Made by a program: the position numbers and the translations under genes. Under the pieces are notes generated by a model. The model worked only from the letters and a program-made list of their open reading frames with translations, had not been told where the DNA came from and did not search any database. 64,000 nucleotides of DNA from an uncultured Tateyamaria sp. (GTDB taxonomy: Bacteria; Pseudomonadota; Alphaproteobacteria; Rhodobacterales; Rhodobacteraceae), in contig CANMVD010000007.1 in NCBI GenBank assembly GCA_947501275.1, positions 49,570 through 113,569 of the forward strand, in the 5' to 3' direction. Each line of letters begins with the position of its first letter. The first letter of the stretch is position 1. Shown here in pieces: positions 31,333 to 39,298 of the stretch.

Positions 31333-31723
31333 GGCGATGCTCCGAATGGGAATGGATCAAGAGGGCGCTATACGCCCGCATGACGCGCTTGCCAAGCGTC
31401 CGTTGTGTAGCATGCAGAAAGCGGATTCAATCCAAGCGTAGTTTTCGCCTCCAACGGTTCTGATCTCAGCGAATATTGAACGCAATTGCACGCAGGCGCG
31501 TCACAAATCACATATGCCGCATGAATGGCTGTTTGGGTCACAACGGTCACGTCAGCACCCGAGTTTCCAGATCGTTTTTCACAACTCACGCACATGACAA
31601 ACCGCCCCATGAAAATGCCGCGCGAAAGACACCAAGCCGTGTCGAAAAAGCTCGTTTCCAAAGAACCATTTAATTTCAGGGGGTTTTCAGGTATGCTTCA
31701 CCCATTGATTAATGGGGGATACG

Positions 31724-32491
31724 ATGAAAACTGCTTTACTTGCGCTCTTACTTGCCGGCACTGCCGGTGCATCATTGGCGGCGACTGTGCCGGAAGTCGT
31801 GCCATATTCAGGAAGCTTTGACGAAAGCAGCATTGCCACGCAAGACGGCCTGCCTGCTGGCGATTTTGACACGCTTGGAGGTGTCGATCAGGTCGGCCTG
31901 TTCCGTCTTGTCGAAGGCACCAATACATTTTCTGGGTCGATCTTTTCTCCATCAGACCCCGCAGATGTTTTTCTGATCGAAATCCTGTCGGGGTTTCAAC
32001 TGGTCAGTGCCAGTTTGAACTGGGCGACCAATCTGCCCGGCCTTCAGGCGCCTGATATCTTCAATACCCCACCCGGGTTCTTGCAACAAAACACGTTCAA
32101 CCTGCCAGCGGGCGGCGTCACCCCCAGTTGGACACTGGAAGAAAGCGACCCGGACCCGACAATTTTCTCACTGACCGGGATCGAGGCTGGCATGGTCGGA
32201 TCGACCTTTGATGTCGCACCAAGGGATTACGACGCCCCCGGATTCACAGCACGTGGACCCGGCGTGTATTCATCCATTTTTGACGCAGGCACGTCCTGTG
32301 CCCAAAACTATGTTCCGGTGTTCCCAGGAGTTTCCGCGCAATGTGTTGACGGGTTGGATTACACTCTGTCTTTTGTGGTCGAAGCGACAACGCCACCACC
32401 CGCACCTGTACCGTTGCCTGCGGGCGGTGCGTTGCTCATTGGTGGCTTGGGTCTGTTTGCAGCGCTGCGGCGGCGCAAGACGAGCCACTAA
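31724..32491 (+). CDS. VPLPA-CTERM sorting-signal secreted protein
   Basis: Signal peptide MKTALLALLLAGTAGASLAA and C-terminal APVPLPAGGALLIGGLGLFAALRRRKTSH (VPLPA, TM, Arg cluster). Confidence 0.9.
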   Translation: MKTALLALLLAGTAGASLAATVPEVVPYSGSFDESSIATQDGLPAGDFDTLGGVDQVGLFRLVEGTNTFSGSIFSPSDPADVFLIEILSGFQLVSASLNWATNLPGLQAPDIFNTPPGFLQQNTFNLPAGGVTPSWTLEESDPDPTIFSLTGIEAGMVGSTFDVAPRDYDAPGFTARGPGVYSSIFDAGTSCAQNYVPVFPGVSAQCVDGLDYTLSFVVEATTPPPAPVPLPAGGALLIGGLGLFAALRRRKTSH

Positions 32492-32499
32492 CGGACAAG

Positions 32500-33405
32500 C
32501 TATACCGTTTGCAGCTTGCGCGCTTCTATGCGCGCAAGCTCTATCAGCCTTTGCATATAAGGCTTGTCGCGATCATCGCTGCGCACGGCAGCATAGAGAC
32601 GGCGTGTCAGTCCGTGCTCCGTCAAAGGCCGGGTGACATAATCGCTGGAGTACTTCACTTCGCGCACAACCCAGTCCGGCAAGACGGATACGCCACGGTT
32701 TGAGGCAACCAGCAACAGAATAACAGCCGTCAATTCCGCTTGACGCACCGCCGCCGGCTCCACTTTGGCCGGGATCAGCAGCTGGGAAAACACATCCAAT
32801 CGCGCGCGTTCGACAGGGTAAGTGATCAAAGTTTGGTCGCGAAAATCGCGGGCTTCGACAAAGGGCTTCCGGGCCAATGGATGGGCGCTGGCTGCGACAA
32901 AAACAGGACTGTAATCAAAGAGCTCCACGAACTCGACACCCGGAAGGTCCTCAGGATCTGAAGACACAACAAGGTCGACCTCCTCCTTCATCAACGCTGG
33001 CAGAGCGTCAAAAGCCAGACCGGGGCGGATGTCTACATCAACGTCTGCCCAGTTACGCCGAAACACTTCCAGAACCGGAAACAGCCACTCGAAACAGGCG
33101 TGACATTCAATGGCGATATGCAACCGGCCCGACGATCCATCCCGCAATGCCGAAAACTCCGCCTGAATGGCTTCGACTTGTGGCAAGATCTGCTCTGCCA
33201 GGCGCAGCAACCGCATTCCAGCCGCCGACAGTTTGAGTGGTTTTGATCGCCGCACGAACAATTCGACACCTGCCTGATCTTCCAGCCCTTTCACTTGGTG
33301 GCTAAGCGCAGATTGCGTGATGTGCAGCTGATCTGCCGCCCGCGCGAGCCCGCCCGCTTCATGAATCGCCTTGATGGTGCGCAAGTGACGGAACTCGATA
33401 TGCAC
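32500..33405 (-). CDS. metR: LysR-family regulator MetR
   Basis: LysR HTH GGLARAADQLHITQSALSHQVKGLE; divergent from metF with a MetR box between. GTG start (MHIEFRHL) preferred because the upstream ATG overlaps the box. Confidence 0.82.
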   Translation of the reverse strand: MHIEFRHLRTIKAIHEAGGLARAADQLHITQSALSHQVKGLEDQAGVELFVRRSKPLKLSAAGMRLLRLAEQILPQVEAIQAEFSALRDGSSGRLHIAIECHACFEWLFPVLEVFRRNWADVDVDIRPGLAFDALPALMKEEVDLVVSSDPEDLPGVEFVELFDYSPVFVAASAHPLARKPFVEARDFRDQTLITYPVERARLDVFSQLLIPAKVEPAAVRQAELTAVILLLVASNRGVSVLPDWVVREVKYSSDYVTRPLTEHGLTRRLYAAVRSDDRDKPYMQRLIELARIEARKLQTV

Positions 33406-33433
33406 GTACACCTCATGTTTATGTTGAGTGTTA

Positions 33434-33446
33434 TGAATTTGCTTCA
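33434..33446. promoter_or_regulatory. MetR box TGAA-N5-TTCA
   Basis: Exact tgaatttgcttca in the metR/metF divergent intergenic region. Confidence 0.75.
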
Positions 33447-33496
33447 TGATACAAAGAGCGGCATACCGGACACAACCCTAAAACAGGACACCCGCC

Positions 33497-34366
33497 ATGC
33501 CCGTCTCACTGCCTGCTCTTTCTTTTGAAACTTTTCCGCCCAAGTCTCTTGATGCCTCTTTCCACCTTTGGGACACGGTCAAGGCGCTCAGCCCCCTTGC
33601 GCCCAGATTTGTATCCGTCACCTATGGTGCCGGAGGATCAACACAGGCATTGACCCAAGAGGCCGCGCAGACGTTGCACAAGACTTCGGGTTTAAAGGTT
33701 GCAGCGCACCTCACCTGCACGGGGCAAAGCCGCGCACAAGTGCTTGCGACAGCGCAAAACTACGCGCGCGCAGGGATCAAGGATATCGTCGCGCTGCGCG
33801 GGGACGGTGCTGGAGGTCCCCATTTTGAAGCGCACCCAGACGGTTTCCCAGACAGCGTCGCACTTGTGGCCGCATTGGCAAAGCTCAACACATTCAACAT
33901 TCGGGTCGGCGCCTATCCTGACAGCCACCCCGACGCGGCCTCCACCGCGCAAAACATTGATTGGCTCAAAGCGAAAATCGACGCGGGCGCAAGTGAGGCA
34001 CTGACCCAGTTCTTCTTTGAAGCAGACGGCTTCCTGCGTTTCCGGGATGCGTGCGCGGACGCGGGCATTGCAGCCCCAATTACACCCGGCATTCTACCCG
34101 TCGCAAACTGGACGCGGGTCAAATCCTTCGCGCAACGCTGCGGCGCACACGTGCCCGCTGCAACCGCTGCCGCATTCGAGCGTGCTGACCGGGATGAGCG
34201 CTCTGAATTGTTTGCACTGACCCATTGCGCGGATTTATGTGACACATTGCTGAGCGAAGGGGTTGATGCGCTGCATTTCTACACACTGAACCGGCCGGAC
34301 CTGACCCTCAAAACCTGCCGGGCGCTTGGGCTTGTTCCTGCACCCGCGATCCGAAACGTTGCATAA
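33497..34366 (+). CDS. metF: Methylenetetrahydrofolate reductase
   Basis: LSFETFPPKS...FVSVTYGAGGST...HLTCTGQSRAQV. Confidence 0.93.
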   Translation: MPVSLPALSFETFPPKSLDASFHLWDTVKALSPLAPRFVSVTYGAGGSTQALTQEAAQTLHKTSGLKVAAHLTCTGQSRAQVLATAQNYARAGIKDIVALRGDGAGGPHFEAHPDGFPDSVALVAALAKLNTFNIRVGAYPDSHPDAASTAQNIDWLKAKIDAGASEALTQFFFEADGFLRFRDACADAGIAAPITPGILPVANWTRVKSFAQRCGAHVPAATAAAFERADRDERSELFALTHCADLCDTLLSEGVDALHFYTLNRPDLTLKTCRALGLVPAPAIRNVA

Positions 34367-34421
34367 CACGCAGGACCACCTGAACTTTAGGGCGGCATTT
34401 AAGCAATCCGGTGAAAGGCAC

Positions 34422-34437
34422 TAGACCGATTGGTCTG
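34422..34437. promoter_or_regulatory. TetR/NemR-like operator TAGACC-N4-GGTCT(G)
   Basis: tagaccgattggtctg, near-perfect palindrome about 40 nt upstream of the thioesterase ATG. Confidence 0.5.
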
Positions 34438-34477
34438 GTTGGCTTACCGTTCGTTGACGCAACGACCGGAGCCGCCC

Positions 34478-34960
34478 ATGCAAACCCGCGCACTTTCGCC
34501 CGCAGACCTGCCCAGCCAAGACACGATCCTGTCGATGTCGGGGCTTGAATTCATGCAAGGGATCCTGACAGGCGCGGTGCCAGGACCACCCATCGGCACG
34601 ACGATGGGCTACGCATTGCACAAGGTAGCGGACGGAGAGGTGACCTTTCGCGGCACACCAGAATTCAACGTCACCAATCCCATGGGTACGGTGCACGGTG
34701 GCTGGTATGGCACGCTGCTGGACAGCGCCATGGCTTGCGCTGTCATGACCAAAGTGCCACGCGGCGCGGTCTACACAACGCTGGAATACAAGATCAACGT
34801 CACCCGCGCGATCCCACTGGGCATGACAATCGATTGCACCGGCAAGATCGAACACGCGGGCCGTTCAACCGGTGTTGCAACGGGCGAAATCAGAGGCGTG
34901 GATGACGGCAAGCTCTATGCCACCGGATCAACAACCTGCATTATCATGACGATGCGCTGA
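34478..34960 (+). CDS. PaaI-family hotdog thioesterase
   Basis: NPMGTVHGGWYGTLLDSAMACAVMT hotdog signature. Confidence 0.88.
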   Translation: MQTRALSPADLPSQDTILSMSGLEFMQGILTGAVPGPPIGTTMGYALHKVADGEVTFRGTPEFNVTNPMGTVHGGWYGTLLDSAMACAVMTKVPRGAVYTTLEYKINVTRAIPLGMTIDCTGKIEHAGRSTGVATGEIRGVDDGKLYATGSTTCIIMTMR

Positions 34961-34998
34961 ATGGGACGGTGGGCGGGGCGACTGTGATCCCTACAGGA

Positions 34999-36084
34999 TC
35001 ACAGAGCGTCCGACCCCGTCCGCGCCGTTCCAATGGACCACCAAGGCGCGCGCTCTGGTGCCTCGGCAACAGACGGGTGAATACGCTCTGATGGATCAAG
35101 CCCCACCTTGCGTTCCCTGCGGGTGATAAACCATCGACCAAAGCCGACAAATGTCCCGATCGACGGGGCCGATGGATCCTGATCAAAGCGCGCGCGCCAA
35201 CCGGATGGCAGCGGCAAACCGCAAGCTTCCGCCTGCTCCAACATCCAGACCAATGGAATGTTGGCCAGTGGCCGGGCCCAGTCGCGCCCCGACAGATGCC
35301 CACCTATGTCGCCGTGCACGCCACGGAACCACATTTGAACCAGATGCCCGTCCCAATCCTCTCGCGTGTCCCACATCACCGGCGCATAAGCGACGCGGGT
35401 CTCATTGTAGGCCAGCGCGTGATATCCGTGCTTTACGGATTTGCCCAAAGCGTGGTTGTGAAATGCATGGCGCGGTGCACTCAGACGCCACAGGACAGGC
35501 ATGTTCAGACCCAAGGATTTAACCGTGTCCCAAACACCCGTCATCTCGATCTCAATCTCCGCGTGGCAATGCGTATCCGCAAAGACGCGCGCAGCATCGC
35601 TGTCCGGGGAACATTCATAATGGCGGTAAACGTCGCGAATGTTGCGCTCGGTTGCAGCTTCCGCACGCAACAGACCCACACGGTCTATGATGCCGGCAAG
35701 CGAACGTACCGCGTAGGCGCCGCGCGAATATCCCAACAGGAAAATGCGGTCTCCGGGCCGGTAACGCGAGGCAAGGTAACCATAGGCGCGGCGGATCTGA
35801 CGGTTGATGCCACGGCCAAAGATCACATCACCCGCCTGCCGCCAATTCGACCACTGCAACCCCGGTTCGTAATATAGCGAAACCTCGGTCCCCATTTCCC
35901 GCAGCAGCTTTGCGGCAAGTCCCGCATTGCTTTCCTGCCCGTCTTCCATCGTGGACATGGTGCCGTCGATGATGATCACATGAATGGTCGAACCGCGCAC
36001 AGGCGGCGCGGCTTCTGGCAAGCCTTTTCCGAACCGGCTTTGTAGCCAGTTCGAAATGCTTTTATTCAGCCGCGATAGCACCAT
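34999..36084 (-). CDS. DUF2235 domain alpha/beta-hydrolase-like protein
   Basis: IIIDGTMSTMEDGQ, FLLGYSRGAYAVRSLAGII (GxSxG), GVWDTVKSLG, GVHGDIGG. Confidence 0.87.
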   Translation of the reverse strand: MVLSRLNKSISNWLQSRFGKGLPEAAPPVRGSTIHVIIIDGTMSTMEDGQESNAGLAAKLLREMGTEVSLYYEPGLQWSNWRQAGDVIFGRGINRQIRRAYGYLASRYRPGDRIFLLGYSRGAYAVRSLAGIIDRVGLLRAEAATERNIRDVYRHYECSPDSDAARVFADTHCHAEIEIEMTGVWDTVKSLGLNMPVLWRLSAPRHAFHNHALGKSVKHGYHALAYNETRVAYAPVMWDTREDWDGHLVQMWFRGVHGDIGGHLSGRDWARPLANIPLVWMLEQAEACGLPLPSGWRARFDQDPSAPSIGTFVGFGRWFITRRERKVGLDPSERIHPSVAEAPERAPWWSIGTARTGSDAL

Positions 36085-38359
36085 CCTTCAGCAGGTCCCA
36101 AACGTTCATCGGCGTAAATGGCATATCAGCCTGGCGCACGCCACGCTCCCACAGCGCATCCTGCACCGCATTGGCCACCGCTGCCAACGCCCCGACTGTC
36201 CCTGCCTCGCCACACCCCTTCATCCCCATGATGTTGGCCGTCGACGGTACTGGTTCAGACGTAAACCCAATCATGGGAACGTCGTCAGCGCGGGGCAAGG
36301 CATAGTCCATGAACGTTGCCGTGAGAAGCTGGCCATCCTCATCGAACTGCACCTGCTCTGTCAGAGCTTGCCCAATACCCTGAACGACACCACCATGGAC
36401 CTGTCCCTTGGCCAGCATCGGGTTGATAAGATTGCCAAAATCATCAACGACCGTATAGCGATCCACCGTTGTCACGCCAGTGTCAGGGTCAATCACAACT
36501 TCCGTGATGTGACAACCATTGGGGAAACTGCGCGCCTCAAGTTTGACGCGTTGTTCATGCACCATGAGATCATCGCGCCCTTTGTCACGGGCCATCTCGG
36601 CAACGTCCAGCATGGTGGGTGTCTCGTTTGATCCCTCAATGCGGAAACGTTCGTCGTCAAAGGAAATCTCGGCAGCGGGCACGCCCGTCTCTTCACTCAG
36701 GAAAGCCGAAAAAGCTTCGGTCAGCGCTGCAACCGTGTAAAGCGTGGCGTTGTTCTGCACCGTAACCGAACGGGACCCCCCTGTGCCCCCACCCTGCTTG
36801 ATGCGGTCGCTGTCGCCTTGGATTACGTCGATCCTGTCGACCGGAATACCGGTTTGGTCGCTCAAAAACTGGGCATAGACTGTCTCGTGTCCCTGCCCGT
36901 TGGACTGTGTGCCCACATAGATGTTCACGCGACCACCTTCGGCAAATTCGACCTTGGTCGTCTCCGCCGGGTCGCCCAGAATACTTTCGATATAGTAACA
37001 CAAACCCAGCCCGCGCAGCAGGCCACGATCCGCATCTGCCGCCTTGCGCGTGGCAAATCCAGCAATGTCGGCTTCTTCTTCGGCCCGGCTCAGCACCTTG
37101 TCGAAATCGCCAACATCATAGGTTTCGCCCACGGTCGTGGCATAGGGAAACTGGTGCGGTTTGATAAAGTTGATACGTCGCAACTCCAACGGGTCAACGC
37201 CGAGTTCGCGCGCGGCCCGGTCCATGGCACGCTCAAGAATATAGATTGCCTCGGGGCGGCCTGCCCCGCGATAGGCATCAACCTGGGTCGTGTTTGTGTA
37301 ATAGCCAATCGAACGCAGATAGGTTGTCTGCACATCGTAAACTCCCATCAGAACGCGCGAAAACAACTGCGTCTGGATGGCTTGGGCAAATTGCGAGTTA
37401 TAGGCGCCCATGTTGGCCTTGTTGACCACACGGTAGGCAATAATCTTGTTGTTTTCATCGAAGGCCAGTTCCGTCAACGACGTCAGATCGCGGCCGGCAT
37501 TGTCGCTCAGCATGGCTTCGGTCCGCTCGGACATCCAACGCACGGGGCGGCCCAGATCGCGTGCGGCATGGGCCAGCACGAAATATTCGGGATACATCAT
37601 CCCCTTCATCCCAAAGCCGCCGCCGGTGTCAGGGTTGGTCACGCGGATCATCTCCGCATCTACATTGAGTGCCTTGGCCAGTTGGTCCTTGGGCCCCCAG
37701 ACCCCTTGCCCGTTGATCGCCACATGAAAGCGGTCGCCCTCCATCTCAGCGAAGCACCCGCGCGGTTCCATCGAATTGACGATAACCCGGTTGTCCCCGA
37801 CATCGAGGCTGACAACCTTGGCGGCCTTTTCAAAAACAGCGGCGCAGGCAGCCTCGTCACCCATTTCCCAGTCATATGCAACATTATCGGGCGCTTCGGA
37901 GTGAACCGTTTCGCCGCCTGCCTCGATATCCATCTTTGCGGGCAGGTCATCGTAGTCAAACATGATCATCTCAGCCGCATCGCGCGCTTGCGCCATAGTC
38001 TCGGCCACGATGAAGGCCACAGGCTCTCCCACGAAACGCACACGGTTGCGCGCCAAGATCGGGCGCTCGGGGTCTGCCCCTTGGGTGCCGTCCCGGTTGG
38101 GCATGGTTGCGCCCTGCATGGCGACGTTCATGCCTGCGGCTTCGAGATCGGCAAGAGTGTAGACAGCATGCACACCGGGCGCCGCGCGCGCCTCACTCAC
38201 ATCCAGATCAGAGATCACGGCATGGGCCACGGGAGAACGGAACACATAGGACTGCAGCGCGTTTGCAGGCGCGATGTCATCCACATAGCGCCCTTCCCCG
38301 GTCAAAAACCGAACATCTTCGCGGCGGGTGACAGATTGGCTTTTACCGAATTTTTCCAT
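36062..38359 (-). CDS. Xanthine dehydrogenase/CO dehydrogenase-family molybdopterin-binding large subunit (form II CoxL-like)
   Basis: REDVRFLTGEGRYVDDI, AYRGAGRPEAIYILERAMD, GTQSNGQGHETVYAQ, GCGEAGTVGA. Confidence 0.9.
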   Translation of the reverse strand: MEKFGKSQSVTRREDVRFLTGEGRYVDDIAPANALQSYVFRSPVAHAVISDLDVSEARAAPGVHAVYTLADLEAAGMNVAMQGATMPNRDGTQGADPERPILARNRVRFVGEPVAFIVAETMAQARDAAEMIMFDYDDLPAKMDIEAGGETVHSEAPDNVAYDWEMGDEAACAAVFEKAAKVVSLDVGDNRVIVNSMEPRGCFAEMEGDRFHVAINGQGVWGPKDQLAKALNVDAEMIRVTNPDTGGGFGMKGMMYPEYFVLAHAARDLGRPVRWMSERTEAMLSDNAGRDLTSLTELAFDENNKIIAYRVVNKANMGAYNSQFAQAIQTQLFSRVLMGVYDVQTTYLRSIGYYTNTTQVDAYRGAGRPEAIYILERAMDRAARELGVDPLELRRINFIKPHQFPYATTVGETYDVGDFDKVLSRAEEEADIAGFATRKAADADRGLLRGLGLCYYIESILGDPAETTKVEFAEGGRVNIYVGTQSNGQGHETVYAQFLSDQTGIPVDRIDVIQGDSDRIKQGGGTGGSRSVTVQNNATLYTVAALTEAFSAFLSEETGVPAAEISFDDERFRIEGSNETPTMLDVAEMARDKGRDDLMVHEQRVKLEARSFPNGCHITEVVIDPDTGVTTVDRYTVVDDFGNLINPMLAKGQVHGGVVQGIGQALTEQVQFDEDGQLLTATFMDYALPRADDVPMIGFTSEPVPSTANIMGMKGCGEAGTVGALAAVANAVQDALWERGVRQADMPFTPMNVWDLLKDGAIAAE

Positions 38360-38440
38360 GGGAAGGCTCCTGAGGCTGGAGGGGGCATCGTTGGATGCGA
38401 ACCTAGCGGTTAGAGGGCAAGTGTCCAGAGCCAGAAACGA

Positions 38441-39199
38441 CTAGGACTTGGCTACGGACGGCACAGTTCCGGCCTGCGCCCGAGGTCCAACATCCCCAAC
38501 CCACCATGCGCGTCCCTTTGCCCCGCGAAAGATATCGACCTGCGACTGCGGCGGATAGGCCTCGTACCTGTTGCGTTTGCCCGACGCGAGGCTCGTCCCC
38601 TCAACGCCGTTTTGATCCACCCACTTCAGTCGATACAACCGGCCGGTATTTATGCGCGTGACGCTCACATCCAAAACGGTGACACGCTCTTGCGCTCCGA
38701 ATTTGCGCGCCCGTACGGCGTCCACGGCCCGCCCGCCTTTCCACCACAAAAGCACAAGCGTCACCACACCCAAAACGAGGGCAATCCACCGCATCGCGCG
38801 ACCGGACTCCATCGTTGATCCAATCTGGAATTCCACCCGGTCCGGACGCTCCGGCAAATAGCGTACCCTACGCGACGTGCCGACCAGGGACTCTTCGTAG
38901 AGGCGTCGCGACACCTTGCGCCGCATCTCTCGTGGGTGTCCTTCGACATCATAACGGAACAACACGCTATACTCGGTCTTGGTGCGATCATTGCTTCGGA
39001 CACGCCGCGTGCTGCGGTCCATGATCTCGGCGCGGCTCACAACGCCCTGCGCCTCAAACGCCAACCCTTCATAGAGCGCGCCAAAACTGGCAATGCTCAT
39101 GACCACAGTGACGCTGCCAACAATCAGCGGCATCACCCCGCCCGTGCGCCACAACATCCCCCAAAATCCCGGACGTGGCCCGTGCGTAAAATCTCTCAT
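38441..39199 (-). CDS. DUF3592 domain membrane protein
   Basis: Two TM regions with YSVLFRYDVEGHPREMRRKVS...VRYLPERPDRVEF pattern. Confidence 0.7.
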   Translation of the reverse strand: MRDFTHGPRPGFWGMLWRTGGVMPLIVGSVTVVMSIASFGALYEGLAFEAQGVVSRAEIMDRSTRRVRSNDRTKTEYSVLFRYDVEGHPREMRRKVSRRLYEESLVGTSRRVRYLPERPDRVEFQIGSTMESGRAMRWIALVLGVVTLVLLWWKGGRAVDAVRARKFGAQERVTVLDVSVTRINTGRLYRLKWVDQNGVEGTSLASGKRNRYEAYPPQSQVDIFRGAKGRAWWVGDVGPRAQAGTVPSVAKS

Positions 39200-39298
39200 A
39201 CCGGGCAAGTTAAAGCAGTCGGTGGGGTGCCAAAACCCCCTTTCCTTCACCTCGCGCGGGGGCTATTTCACAGCGCAACTCATCAAAGGACCGCAGCC

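Noticed and set aside
36818-38413. 531-aa plus-strand ORF opposite the coxL-like gene
   Set aside because: Antisense shadow of a well-conserved molybdoenzyme; composition typical of high-GC antisense frames.
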